Shown in pieces: positions 54,404-63,343 of a stretch of DNA of 64,000 nt. The DNA comes from an uncultured Roseibium sp. (lineage in GTDB: Bacteria > Pseudomonadota > Alphaproteobacteria > Rhizobiales > Stappiaceae). The notes below the pieces were generated by a model. The model did not search any database and was not told the DNA's origin. It was given only the letters and a program-made list of their open reading frames with translations. The stretch is from positions 276,391-340,390 of the forward strand of contig NZ_CANMNP010000004.1 in assembly GCF_947499295.1 (NCBI RefSeq), given 5' to 3'. A program made the position numbers and the translations under genes. Numbering within the stretch: the first letter of the stretch is position 1; every line of letters starts with the position of its first letter.

Positions 54404-55546
54404 ATGATGAATAAACTGCTTAAATCCACACTCGCTCTCCTGCTGCTATCTGGCACGAGCGCGCTGGCAGAAGACAAATTGCCTTTAAAGGAGCTGCCCG
54501 GCATCGCCGATCGCGACTACTGGGTTCCCGGAGAGGTGAATGCGGAAGGAAAACTGGAGGCACTGCAGGCGGTTGTCGGCGCAAAAGGTGTGCCGTTTAC
54601 CGGGTCTCAGGAAAAGCCGGTGGAAATCGCGCTGATCTACCCGTCGGCGGACACATCCGACTTCTGGGCAAGAAACTTTCTGGCTATGACAAAGCGCCTG
54701 GACGAGCTTGGCATCAAATACAACACCACCGAGTTCGCCAGCCGTCAGATTGAACACTCGCTTCAGTCGACCTACGCCAATCAGGTGCTTCAGGATGGAG
54801 ACATCTATGACTATGTGATCTTCGGCCCGTCCGAACTGGCCATTCAGGCCGACAACATAGACAAACTGGCCGAGAATGAAGACTTCACAACTTATGTCTG
54901 GGCATTCCACACTCCACTAAAGGATCTGAAGAACCAGCCTGACGTGTGGTTCGACTTCTCGTCGGCAGCAGGTGCTCTTGTGATGTGCGACTATATGCTG
55001 GAGCGTCTCGGATCGGATGTTACCATGGCCATGAACCGGGGTATTCCGGGCATCACCGACGATCAGCGGTCTGGTGATTTCAAAGACTGCGTCATGGAAA
55101 AAGGCAACTGGAAAGTCGCTTACGAGCACTATGGTGAATATCAGCGTGAAGGCGGTTTTGAAGGCACAAGCCTGATCCTTCAGGCTTATCCGGAAGCAAC
55201 CATTATCCACAACGCCAACACCGCCATGGCGATGGGCAGCGTTGAGGCGCAGATCTCAGTTGGCAAGGAAAAGGAAGTCTTTTCGACCGGCTGGGGTGGT
55301 ACAGGCCTAGAGCTTGATGCCATTCGCCGCGGAGAATTGGACGCGACCCCCATGCGCATGGGCGACGATGTCGGTGCCGCAACTGCTGAAGCCATCAAGG
55401 CCGATCTGGAAGATCGTGCAGGCGAACTGCCGCTTGTATTCCTTGGCAGGATCACGGTTGCTCATGATCAGCTTGAGGCGGCGGAACTTGACGCACTTCA
55501 ACAGGAAGCCTTCCGCTTCTCGGGCATCGGTGCGCTTGAGCGCTAA
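54404..55546 (+). CDS. Substrate-binding protein of importer 2 (LuxP-like PBP)
   Basis: A 380-residue exported PBP (signal LLKSTLALLLLSGTSALA) with a longer N-terminus than usual. The binding domain contains VEIALIYPSADTSDFWARNF, YDYVIFGPSELAIQADNIDK, MAMNRGIPGITDDQRSGDF and FSTGWGGTGLELDAIRRGEL. The wording and length resemble LuxP and TorT-like type I PBPs more than FrcB. It may bind a sugar or a sugar-like signal; the substrate is not deduced. GGGAGGAAAAG precedes the paired ATGs at 54404/54407. Confidence 0.85.
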   Translation: MMNKLLKSTLALLLLSGTSALAEDKLPLKELPGIADRDYWVPGEVNAEGKLEALQAVVGAKGVPFTGSQEKPVEIALIYPSADTSDFWARNFLAMTKRLDELGIKYNTTEFASRQIEHSLQSTYANQVLQDGDIYDYVIFGPSELAIQADNIDKLAENEDFTTYVWAFHTPLKDLKNQPDVWFDFSSAAGALVMCDYMLERLGSDVTMAMNRGIPGITDDQRSGDFKDCVMEKGNWKVAYEHYGEYQREGGFEGTSLILQAYPEATIIHNANTAMAMGSVEAQISVGKEKEVFSTGWGGTGLELDAIRRGELDATPMRMGDDVGAATAEAIKADLEDRAGELPLVFLGRITVAHDQLEAAELDALQQEAFRFSGIGALER

Positions 55547-55633
55547 GGGATCTGAACCCAACCCTGGACACCTGCCTAGGGAAAGATAAGAGCCTTTAAT
55601 ATCACTTGACTGGTGGGATGTTTCCGCTCACAC

Positions 55634-55649
55634 ATGTGATCGATAACAT
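55634..55649. promoter_or_regulatory. LacI operator variant upstream of the 55835 LacI gene
   Basis: ATGTGATCGATAACAT differs by one base from the perfect ATGTTATCGATAACAT at 39939-39954. It lies about 190 bp ahead of the LacI start and would suit control by the idonate regulators or by LacI 55835 itself. Confidence 0.55.
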
Positions 55650-55834
55650 CCCATCTCTTTGTCGGGAAGGCAGTTTGTCCAGCCCCACTGTTGGGCGGTG
55701 GCACCGATATTTGGGCAATCCTCCATCGCTTTCAGTGGACACCTGACACGCCCTTCAGGCGGCTTTTCTCCTGATAGTGCCAGAGCATGTGATTGAGTTG
55801 CATCGGTGTGCTGAAAATACCTGGAGGCAAAGGG

Positions 55835-56866
55835 GTGACGGAACAAAGCGGTAAACCAAGTCCGGTCACGATGCGGGATGTCGCAAAAGCTGCTGGCGTT
55901 TCCCGCATGACCGTTTCGCGCGCCCTGCGAAAAGACAGCCCCGTTTCGCCGGAAACGAGGGCGCATATTTTGAAAATAGTACGGGACATGAATTATGTTC
56001 CCGACCAGATGGCGGGTAGCCTGACAACCAAGAAGTCCGGTTTTGTCGCAACTCTTCTGCCTTCCCTCAACAATCTTCACTTTGCACTGACAGTTCAATC
56101 GCTCACCGAGGAGCTTGAGGAAATCGGATTGCAAATCCTGCTCGGCCACACAGCTTATTCGGCCGAGAGAGAAGAAGAGCTTCTTGAAACCATGCTTCGG
56201 CGTCGGCCAGAAGCCATAGTCCTTTCCTATGACGGCCACACCGACAGGACCAGGCGCCTGATGAAAACCGCAGCCGTTCCTGTTGTCGAAATCTGGGAGA
56301 AGCCGGACCGTCCGATTGCACACACGGTTGGGTTTTCCAACTTTGAAGCCGCCAAGAAAATGACCGAGCAAGTCATCGCAAAAGGATATCAGCGGATCGC
56401 CTTTGTGGGCGAAAGTCAGGACGACTGGACCCGTGGTGCGGCGCGGCGCATGGGCTTTGTCTCTGCCATGGAAGACGCCGGACTGGATTGTCATAGGCTG
56501 ATCGGTTTCGGCATGCCGCCGCTTTCCATCGAGAGTGGCGCAGCTGCTGCTTCGCAGTTGCTGCGAGACCATCCGGACACGCAATGCCTGATCTGTGTTT
56601 CAGACGTTGCCGCGTTCGGCGCACAAAGCTGGCTGTTGTCGCAGGGATACAGGATCCCCGACGATATTGCTGTTGCGGGATTTGGTAATTTCGAGGTGTC
56701 CCGCTTTGCCACCCCGAGCATTTCGACAGTTGTCGTCGACCCGGAAGGGATAGGGCGAGAAACAGGCAAGCTTTTGAAACGGCTGTTTTCCTCAAGCGAT
56801 CCGTTGCTTAACTCCCCCCAGCACATCCACGTGCCGGCGACCGTCGCCTTTCGACAGAGCTGCTAA
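55835..56866 (+). CDS. LacI-family regulator of the CUT1 importer operon
   Basis: A 343-residue LacI protein: PVTMRDVAKAAGVSRMTVSR in the helix-turn-helix and an effector domain of the same gluconate-repressor branch as LacI 42591 (VPVVEIWEKPDRPIAHTVGF, KGYQRIAFVGESQDDW). GGAGGCAAAGG before GTG 55835 sets the start; a longer TTG start at 55793 is possible. It precedes the CUT1 operon on the same strand. Its recognition helix has Arg-Met. Operators of both core types lie around it. Confidence 0.9.
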   Translation: MTEQSGKPSPVTMRDVAKAAGVSRMTVSRALRKDSPVSPETRAHILKIVRDMNYVPDQMAGSLTTKKSGFVATLLPSLNNLHFALTVQSLTEELEEIGLQILLGHTAYSAEREEELLETMLRRRPEAIVLSYDGHTDRTRRLMKTAAVPVVEIWEKPDRPIAHTVGFSNFEAAKKMTEQVIAKGYQRIAFVGESQDDWTRGAARRMGFVSAMEDAGLDCHRLIGFGMPPLSIESGAAAASQLLRDHPDTQCLICVSDVAAFGAQSWLLSQGYRIPDDIAVAGFGNFEVSRFATPSISTVVVDPEGIGRETGKLLKRLFSSSDPLLNSPQHIHVPATVAFRQSC

Positions 56867-56912
56867 GCACTCTCTTCGAGAAAGATTCTTCTCATTGCGT
56901 CAAAAAAATCCT

Positions 56913-56950
56913 TGTTACCGATAACATTTCTGCTAATGTGACCGGTAACA
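56913..56950. promoter_or_regulatory. Hybrid LacI operators before the CUT1 operon
   Basis: TGTTACCGATAACA (56913-56926) and TGTGACCGGTAACA (56937-56950), centres 24 bp apart, mix the ATCGAT and ACCGGT core types. They sit 40-80 bp upstream of the ATPase start. They may be recognised by LacI 55835, possibly with cross-reaction from the neighbouring regulators. Confidence 0.75.
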
Positions 56951-56990
56951 TAACAGTGCCAAAAAAGAGTTTGGCGGCTCGGGAGGAAAC

Positions 56991-58082
56991 ATGCCTCGTA
57001 TTCATCTGGAAAATCTGGTGAAGCGATACGGCGACTTTGAAGTCCTGCACGGTATCAATCTGGAAATGCACGAGAACGAGTTCACCGTTCTCGTCGGACC
57101 ATCAGGCTGTGGCAAGTCGACAACGTTGCGCATGATCGCGGGTCTGGAGACCGTTAGCTCCGGCGAAATCTTTATCAACGAAAAGCCGGTCAGTCATCTG
57201 GAGCCCAAAGCCCGCGACCTGGCAATGGTCTTCCAGGACTATGCGCTTTATCCGCACATGAATGTCGCCAAGAACATGTCGTTTGCACTGCGACTGCAAA
57301 GACGGCCCAAAGCCGAGATCGACGAGAAAGTCGGAGCTGTTGCGGACATGCTTGGCCTGACCAAATTTCTGCATAGAAAGCCGGGAGAACTTTCAGGCGG
57401 ACAACGGCAGCGAGTTGCCATGGGCCGGGCCCTTACCCGCAATGCCGGCACGTTTCTTTTCGATGAACCGCTATCGAACCTGGACGCCAAGCTTCGCGGT
57501 CAGATGCGTGCCGAACTGGCACTCATGCGCCAAAAAGTGCGTAAGAACATGATCTATGTGACCCACGATCAGATTGAGGCCATGACATTGGCTGATCGGA
57601 TCGTCGTCATGCATGGCGGGTACATCCAACAACAGGGAACACCGGAAGAACTCTTCAAACGACCGGTCAACAAATTCGTTGCCGGTTTTCTGGGGTCCCC
57701 TCCCATGAATTTTCTGGATGCGAACCTCGAGGAACGCGACGGCCGCCTTTTTGTGCACGGAGCGGGTTTCGACATCGCCTTGCCGGAAGACAAAATCGCT
57801 GCCGCCAAGGCGCACAACGATGGCGCCCTTACCTTGGGTATCCGGCCGTCGGACCTGCATTTCAACCCGGATGCACCGGATGAAAGCTCCATCGATCTCA
57901 AGGTGATCGTCTCTGAATACATCGGCGCGCAATCAGTGCTGCTGTGTGCATGCGGCGACCAGAATGTCGAAGTTGAACTGAAGTCGGAAACACCTATCGC
58001 ACTGGGTGAAACACTGAGATTTGCGGTCAACACTGAAGGAATTCACATGTTCGACCGCGAGACAGAGGTTGCCATTCGGTGA
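56991..58082 (+). CDS. Carbohydrate ABC ATPase (UgpC/MalK type)
   Basis: A 363-residue CUT1 ATPase: Walker A GPSGCGKST, FQDYALYPH, LSGGQRQRVAMGRA, FLFDEPLSNLDAKL, VTHDQIEAM, then a regulatory MOI domain (VHGAGFDIALPEDKIAAAKA onward). CGGGAGGAAAC precedes the ATG. It is the first gene of a six-gene CUT1 operon with a periplasmic protein, two permeases, a b561-like protein and a lactonase. Confidence 0.95.
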   Translation: MPRIHLENLVKRYGDFEVLHGINLEMHENEFTVLVGPSGCGKSTTLRMIAGLETVSSGEIFINEKPVSHLEPKARDLAMVFQDYALYPHMNVAKNMSFALRLQRRPKAEIDEKVGAVADMLGLTKFLHRKPGELSGGQRQRVAMGRALTRNAGTFLFDEPLSNLDAKLRGQMRAELALMRQKVRKNMIYVTHDQIEAMTLADRIVVMHGGYIQQQGTPEELFKRPVNKFVAGFLGSPPMNFLDANLEERDGRLFVHGAGFDIALPEDKIAAAKAHNDGALTLGIRPSDLHFNPDAPDESSIDLKVIVSEYIGAQSVLLCACGDQNVEVELKSETPIALGETLRFAVNTEGIHMFDRETEVAIR

Positions 58083-58110
58083 TCTGAGAATTTTGCAAGG
58101 GAGGAGTAAT

Positions 58111-59442
58111 ATGCTGAGTTATCTGAAAACAACCGTATGCGCTGCCGCCGGGCTGGCCATGGCCGCGACTTCGGTCATCGCAGACCCTTACGCGGATCAT
58201 CGCGGTGAAACACTCGTCGTGAATTTTCCAGCTCACCCGCATTTTGATGCGGTGATGAAGGTGCTGCCGGAATTCACCAAGGAAACAGGCATCAATGTTG
58301 AAGTCGACCAGCTTCAATATCTGAAAATGCGCGAACGTCAGACGCTAGAGCTGACCAAGAACAAGGGCGACTATGACCTGATTGCCTATGTCGTCTTTTC
58401 CAAGGCTGACTATGTCTATGCCGATCAGCTGGAAAATCTTGCACGCTATTTCATGAACCCCAAGCTCGCCGATCCTAACTTCGACGCCGAAGATCTGATC
58501 GATGGATATGTCGCAAATATTGGCGTCGCGGGCGGCAAAAAGGGATACCTTCCTGGCCCGACCGGCTCCTTGTTCGGCCTGCCGTTCGGATCGGAAACGT
58601 CCATTCTCGGCTACCGGAAGGACATTTTCGAAAAGCACGACCTAAAGGTTCCCGAAACCTATGATGAGCTTCTTGAACTTGCCTGCCTCATTCCCGAACT
58701 TGAGCCGGGCATGGGCGGTCTGGCCTCGCGGGCGGCATCGGGTCACCATGCCAGCCACGCCTTCCTGCTTCACCTGGCACCACTTGGTGGCAGGATCTTC
58801 GATGACGAGTGGAACCCGATCGTCGACAACGAAGCCGGCGTCAAAGCCGCTGAAGCGTTGAAGAAAATCGTGAATTGTGGCGCCGAAGGATCCAAGACGT
58901 TCGGCTTTGCCGAGGCCGGAGCTTCGTTCCTGCAGGGCAATTCCGCGATGTTCCTCGACTCCACCGTCTTTGCGGGTCAGGTCAACAATCCCGACAAATC
59001 AAAGGTCGTTGGCAAGATTGGCTGGGCTCCGCATCCCGTTGGTGTCCGCGCCGGCTCTCAGACAGGTGGTTTCGGCATTGGCATTCCGAAAAACGCGCCG
59101 AACAAAGATGCGGCCTTCTTGCTGATGCAGTGGCTGACATCGAAAGAGGCCGACAAACTGATTGCGCTCGCAGGTGGCAATCCGTCCCGCTATTCGACGC
59201 ACGCAGATCCTGAGGTGAACGAGAAGTTTCCGCATATGGAGACCTTCGGCGAAGCATTGAAGAATGCCGATCCGGACTGGCGTCCGATTATCCCCGTCTG
59301 GGGCAAAATCAACGCTGACCTTGGCACCACGCTTTCCAAGATCATCGTCGACGACTTCCCGATCCAGGAGTCTCTCGAAGGCGTCTCGGTACGGACGCGG
59401 GCCCTCATGGATGAGGCCGGCTACTACACCTGGACCCAGTAA
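58111..59442 (+). CDS. CUT1 substrate-binding protein
   Basis: A 443-residue exported type 1 extracellular solute-binding protein: signal VCAAAGLAMAATSVIA, then VVNFPAHPHFDAVMKVLPEF, VDQLQYLKMRERQTLEL, GLPFGSETSILGYRKDIFEK and FLLMQWLTSKEADKL. GGGAGGAGTAAT before ATG 58111 sets the start; a longer frame overlaps the ATPase. It is followed by a very stable hairpin. The ligand is probably a polyol or (oligo)sugar; the lactonase later in the operon hints at a sugar whose lactone must be opened. Confidence 0.92.
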   Translation: MLSYLKTTVCAAAGLAMAATSVIADPYADHRGETLVVNFPAHPHFDAVMKVLPEFTKETGINVEVDQLQYLKMRERQTLELTKNKGDYDLIAYVVFSKADYVYADQLENLARYFMNPKLADPNFDAEDLIDGYVANIGVAGGKKGYLPGPTGSLFGLPFGSETSILGYRKDIFEKHDLKVPETYDELLELACLIPELEPGMGGLASRAASGHHASHAFLLHLAPLGGRIFDDEWNPIVDNEAGVKAAEALKKIVNCGAEGSKTFGFAEAGASFLQGNSAMFLDSTVFAGQVNNPDKSKVVGKIGWAPHPVGVRAGSQTGGFGIGIPKNAPNKDAAFLLMQWLTSKEADKLIALAGGNPSRYSTHADPEVNEKFPHMETFGEALKNADPDWRPIIPVWGKINADLGTTLSKIIVDDFPIQESLEGVSVRTRALMDEAGYYTWTQ

Positions 59443-59449
59443 AACGTGT

Positions 59450-59472
59450 CCCCCACGGCCCAGCCGTGGGGG
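59450..59472. terminator. Intercistronic hairpin after the binding-protein gene
   Basis: A perfect 10-bp stem CCCCCACGGC/GCCGTGGGGG with a CCA loop, 8 bases after the stop codon of the binding-protein gene. No U-tract. It is typical of hairpins that stabilise the abundant binding-protein mRNA relative to the permease part. Confidence 0.6.
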
Positions 59473-59508
59473 TCTCCAATTCAATCGTGACATTGAAAGC
59501 GATCTGCA

Positions 59509-60432
59509 ATGAGCGTTGCGATCAAGGCCAACAGGCTGACCCCCTATCTGTTTCTGGCGCCTGCCGGGATCATCCTCATCTTCGCGCTGCTCTATCCGAT
59601 CGGCTACATGGTTTATGCCAGTTTTCTGGACTGGAGCCCCAGCCAACGGATCGGCCAGGCCGAATTCATCGGATTGCGCAACTACATCAATCTGATGAGC
59701 GACGAAGCCTTTCGTGAGAGTTTCTGGGTCACCATCCGATTTGCTGCAGTTGTCGTGACGTTGGAAATGGCGCTTGGCGTCGGTCTGGCGCTGCTTCTGG
59801 ATCGCAACATCCCCGGAATGGCCGTATTGCGCACGGTCTTCATCCTGCCAATGATGATCGCGCCCATCGTTGTCGGTCTCATGTGGCGCTACATGTACCA
59901 CCCGACCGTCGGGATCTTCAATCGCACGCTCAAGGACATGGGATTGGAAGGTATTCCATGGCTTTCTGACAGCACGTGGTCGTTCATTGCGGTCGTCATT
60001 GCCGATGTCTGGCAATGGACGCCCTTCATTTTCATTCTTGCTCTTGCCGCCATGCAATCCCTGCCCCGTTCCGCGCTGGAGGCTGCCGAGATCGACGGGG
60101 CGAGCGAGTGGCAAAAGATCATCCTCATCAAACTTCCCCTGATGATGCCGGTCCTGATCGTAACGCTGCTTCTGCGCCTCATCGATGCCTTCAAGGTCCT
60201 GGAAGTTATTCTGGTCCTGACAAATGGCGGGCCAGGTCTTTCAACTGAAATTCTTGCGCTGAGGATTTTCAGAACCGCCCAGGAGTTTCAGGAACTCGGC
60301 GAAGCCGCGGCCATGTCGAATGTCCTCCTGATGCTGCTTATGGCCATCACGATCGGAATGTTTGCTTACAACCGTGTGCAGGAAGCGCGCGCTGCCAGGC
60401 AACGGGCGATTGCCGAAAAGGGAGATGACTGA
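59509..60432 (+). CDS. CUT1 permease (MalF/UgpA type)
   Basis: A 307-residue permease with six helices and the EAA loop ALEAAEIDGASEWQKIILIK. N-terminal LTPYLFLAPAGIILIFALLY is typical of the MalF-like partner. Its TGA overlaps the next ATG by one base (TGATG). No strong ribosome-binding site precedes ATG 59509, but the hairpin-containing gap may modulate expression. Confidence 0.92.
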   Translation: MSVAIKANRLTPYLFLAPAGIILIFALLYPIGYMVYASFLDWSPSQRIGQAEFIGLRNYINLMSDEAFRESFWVTIRFAAVVVTLEMALGVGLALLLDRNIPGMAVLRTVFILPMMIAPIVVGLMWRYMYHPTVGIFNRTLKDMGLEGIPWLSDSTWSFIAVVIADVWQWTPFIFILALAAMQSLPRSALEAAEIDGASEWQKIILIKLPLMMPVLIVTLLLRLIDAFKVLEVILVLTNGGPGLSTEILALRIFRTAQEFQELGEAAAMSNVLLMLLMAITIGMFAYNRVQEARAARQRAIAEKGDD

Positions 60433-61304
60433 TGGCGTCCCAAACACAGACCCGAAATCCTGCCTTTTATGCCCTGATTGCAGCGCTCGTCTTCATGAGC
60501 GCGGGCCCGATTGCGCTGATGCTGGCAACCTCGTTCAAGACCAATGTCGACGTTTACGACGCATCGGTTTCCGCGTTTTTCTTCACGCCCACGATCCAGA
60601 ACTACGAAACCGTATTATGCAACGTGTTGTGGTATGAGCCGGCGCATGTGGACTATTGCGACCCGACCTTCGGACGCGCCCTCAAGAACTCCTTGATCGT
60701 CGGCCTGATCTCGACCGGACTGACGCTGGTGATCGGCTGCATGGCGGCTTATGCACTGGTGCGCTTCCGCTTCATGGGACGCGGCACGGTCTCCATGACC
60801 ACCCTATTGATGCGCATGGTTCCGCCGGCGGTTCTGTTGGTCCCCGTTTTCGGGATCTGGACGTTCCAGTTCGGCCTGGACCAGACCTACACCGGCATCA
60901 TCTTGATCTATACGGCCATGAACCTGCCCTTCGTGATCTGGATCCTGCAGAGTTTCATCGTACAGGTTCCGATCCAGCTTGAAGAGGCTGCCCGCATGGA
61001 TGGGGCCAACCCTTTCCAGGTTTTTTTCCTGGTGGTGCTGCCGATCATTCAGCCCGGGCTTGCAGCCGCGGCGATCTTCACATTCCGGATTGCCTGGAAC
61101 GAGTTTCTCCTGGCCAATGCCTTGTCCGGCAGATCGACCAGAACAGTGCCGGTCACGATCGTGAACTCGATCACCGAATATGACATCAATTGGGGAGTGA
61201 TCATGGCAACCGGCATGTTGCTCGCAATCCCGCCGATCCTTTTTACCTTCGTTGCATCAAAGCAGATCATCACGGGAATGACGGCGGGGGCTGTCAAGGG
61301 ATGA
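60432..61304 (+). CDS. CUT1 permease (MalG/UgpE type)
   Basis: A 290-residue permease: ALIAALVFMSAGPIALMLAT, TLLMRMVPPAVLLVPVFGIW, the EAA loop LEEAARMDGANPFQVFFLVV and the last helix IMATGMLLAIPPILFTFVAS. A short extracytosolic insertion contains two cysteines (VLCNVLWYEPAHVDYCDPTF), unusual for MalG-like permeases and possibly a disulphide. It overlaps the b561-like gene as ATGA. Confidence 0.92.
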   Translation: MASQTQTRNPAFYALIAALVFMSAGPIALMLATSFKTNVDVYDASVSAFFFTPTIQNYETVLCNVLWYEPAHVDYCDPTFGRALKNSLIVGLISTGLTLVIGCMAAYALVRFRFMGRGTVSMTTLLMRMVPPAVLLVPVFGIWTFQFGLDQTYTGIILIYTAMNLPFVIWILQSFIVQVPIQLEEAARMDGANPFQVFFLVVLPIIQPGLAAAAIFTFRIAWNEFLLANALSGRSTRTVPVTIVNSITEYDINWGVIMATGMLLAIPPILFTFVASKQIITGMTAGAVKG

Positions 61305-62044
61305 TCTGGGACTGGCTGCTCTCCCCGGCGGACCCGGCCCGGGCCCATGATGTGGGAGTGGCCTTGTCCTGGCACGCCCGCACCATGGTGCTCGGCTGGG
61401 GAGTGCTGGCACCATCGGCGGTAATCGCCGCTCGATATTTCAAGGTGCTGCCGGGGCAGAAATGGCCGAAGGAACTGGACAACAAGACCTGGTGGCGCTG
61501 GCACTGGATATCGCAAAGCCTGGTTCTGGTGCTATCCGCCATTGGCCTCGGCCTGATCCTGATATCGGAACAGAATACCGGAGCTGCCATTCTGCACCGC
61601 ACCTTCGGGTACAGCGTTCTGGTGCTGGGTCTCTTCCAGGCGCTTTCCGGACTCCTGCGCGGCAGCAAGGGCGGGCCGACAAGCCGCGCTGCGGACGGGT
61701 CACTGCGCGGTGACCACTATGACATGACGCTTCGCAGGCAACTCTTTGAAACCTATCACAAGCTCTTGGGTTATATCGCATTGATCCTGATGATCGGCGC
61801 TTTTGCCAGTGGCCTCTGGCAGGCAAATGCCCCCAAATGGATGTGGATTTTTCTGTCCCTTTGGTGGTTGGGCTTGCTCTTTGTGGCCTTTATCCTTGAA
61901 AAAAGAGGCTGGGCCTTCGACACCTATCAGGCGATCTGGGGCCCTGACCCGTCTCACCCGGGCAATCGGATGACAAGGCTCGAAGACAAGGTGCAAGCAC
62001 CTCGTTCCAGCATCGGGCCCTACAGCAAGAAGCGAGATATGTAA
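61301..62044 (+). CDS. Cytochrome b561-like membrane protein
   Basis: A 247-residue protein with five to six hydrophobic helices: MVLGWGVLAPSAVIAARYFK, ISQSLVLVLSAIGLGLIL, FGYSVLVLGLFQALSGLL, LLGYIALILMIGAFASGLW and IFLSLWWLGLLFVAFILE. Conserved histidines (SWHART, RWHWIS, LHRTFG, YHKLLG) sit at helix ends as in cytochrome b561-type haem ligands. b561 proteins move electrons across membranes. Its place between the CUT1 permeases and a gluconolactonase is unusual and suggests an oxidative sugar step, but no partner dehydrogenase is seen. The start overlaps the preceding stop (ATGA), and its own stop overlaps the next start (TAATG). Confidence 0.75.
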   Translation: MIWDWLLSPADPARAHDVGVALSWHARTMVLGWGVLAPSAVIAARYFKVLPGQKWPKELDNKTWWRWHWISQSLVLVLSAIGLGLILISEQNTGAAILHRTFGYSVLVLGLFQALSGLLRGSKGGPTSRAADGSLRGDHYDMTLRRQLFETYHKLLGYIALILMIGAFASGLWQANAPKWMWIFLSLWWLGLLFVAFILEKRGWAFDTYQAIWGPDPSHPGNRMTRLEDKVQAPRSSIGPYSKKRDM

Positions 62045-62970
62045 TGTTCGGCGTGCTTGAAGGAACCGGATTTGAGGTCATCGAACCTGAGTTCGCTGCC
62101 TGCTTTATCGGTCATGCAAGGGTTGAGCGGCTGTGGACCGGTGCCAGATGGTCCGAAGGCCCTGCCTGGTTTCCGGCAGGCCGCTATCTGGTCTGGTCCG
62201 ATATTCCGAACAACCGGATGATGCGATGGGACGAAACCGATGGCTCTGTTTCCGTCTTTCGCGCGCCGTCCAACAACTCAAACGGCAATACAACGGATAG
62301 GCAAGGCCGCCTTGTCTCGTGTGAACACCTGACCCGGCGCGTAACGCGAACCGAACACGACGGGTCCATCAAAGTTCTTGCCGACGCGTGGTCCGGCAAA
62401 AGGTTGAACTCGCCCAATGATGTCGTTGTGAAATCCGACGGATCGGTATGGTTTACCGATCCGTCCTACGGCATCTTGATGGACTATGAAGGCGAACGCG
62501 CGGAGAGTGAAATCGGGGCCTGCCACGTCTACCGCGCAGACCCCGACACAGGCACCGTCGAGACGGTTTCCACCGACTTCGTCAAGCCGAATGGCCTGGC
62601 CTTTTCTCCAGATGAAAAGTCCCTGTTCATCGCCGACACGGGCGGCACCCACCAGGAAGACGGACCGGCGCATATCCGGAAGTTCGAGGTGGGCAGCAAC
62701 GGCAAGACACTTCACGGCGGCGAGGTTTTCGCCCACTGCACCAACGGCTTTTTCGATGGCTTCCGCTTCGACAGAGACGGCCGCATCTGGACGTCCGCCG
62801 CCGACGGCGTCCACTGTCTCAATCCCCACGGTGACCTCATCGGCAAGATCCACATCCCAGAAATCGTCTCCAACGTCTGCTTCGGCGGCGACAAACTCAA
62901 CCGCCTGTTCATCACCGGCACAAGTTCGCTTTATTCGGTGTATCTGAACGTGAACGGGGTTGGTGTGTGA
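62044..62970 (+). CDS. SMP-30/gluconolactonase family protein
   Basis: A 308-residue six-bladed beta-propeller: ARWSEGPAWFPAGRYLVWSD, RLNSPNDVVVKSDGSVWFTD, VKPNGLAFSPDEKSLFIADT and RDGRIWTSAADG mark the metal ligands (Glu of EGP, Asn of PND, Asn/Asp of the last blades). There is no signal peptide, so it is cytosolic. It would open a sugar lactone to the sugar acid, here probably after oxidation of the sugar imported by the CUT1 system. It starts with a one-base overlap on the b561-like stop and closes the operon. Confidence 0.9.
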   Translation: MFGVLEGTGFEVIEPEFAACFIGHARVERLWTGARWSEGPAWFPAGRYLVWSDIPNNRMMRWDETDGSVSVFRAPSNNSNGNTTDRQGRLVSCEHLTRRVTRTEHDGSIKVLADAWSGKRLNSPNDVVVKSDGSVWFTDPSYGILMDYEGERAESEIGACHVYRADPDTGTVETVSTDFVKPNGLAFSPDEKSLFIADTGGTHQEDGPAHIRKFEVGSNGKTLHGGEVFAHCTNGFFDGFRFDRDGRIWTSAADGVHCLNPHGDLIGKIHIPEIVSNVCFGGDKLNRLFITGTSSLYSVYLNVNGVGV

Positions 62971-63076
62971 GGGGGCTTGAAAAGCGTATACTTCACTCTT
63001 TGGTCTTGACCCGTGAAACTGGTCCGATTTGATTGCGAATTTTTGGGCACATTTCTAGTGAGAGAGGAGTGTCCCG

Positions 63077-63343
63077 ATGCCGAAGAAACGGTTTTCAGAT
63101 GAGCAGATCGCGTTTGCGTTGAGGCAAGTGGAATCTGGTACGACAATTGGCGAGATTTGTCGGAAGATGGGTATTGCCGAGGCAACGTTCTATCGATGGA
63201 AGAAGGTTTATGCCGGAATGGGGGTTTCCGAGATCCGGCGGCTTAAGCAGCTCGAAGACGAGAACTCGAAACTGAAACGCCTTGTGGCCGATCTGACGCT
63301 GGACAAGACCATGCTTCAGGATGCCTTGAGAAAAAAGTGCTGA
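63077..63343 (+). CDS. IS3-family transposase OrfA
   Basis: An 88-residue protein with a helix-turn-helix (FALRQVESGTTIGEICRKMG, IAEATFYRWKKVYAGMG) and a leucine-zipper-like ending (LKQLEDENSKLKRLVADLTL). This is the DNA-binding first frame of an IS3 element. It looks intact and ends at TGA 63341-63343 just after the A6G slippery site. Fusion with orfB would normally need a -1 frameshift. Confidence 0.92.
   Translation: MPKKRFSDEQIAFALRQVESGTTIGEICRKMGIAEATFYRWKKVYAGMGVSEIRRLKQLEDENSKLKRLVADLTLDKTMLQDALRKKC
63331..63337 (+). promoter_or_regulatory. Programmed -1 frameshift site
   Basis: A AAA AAG in the orfA reading frame, six bases ahead of the orfA stop region, the canonical slippery heptamer of IS3-type elements. 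Slipping back one base puts ribosomes into the orfB frame (GTG CTG AAG CCT). Confidence 0.85.
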
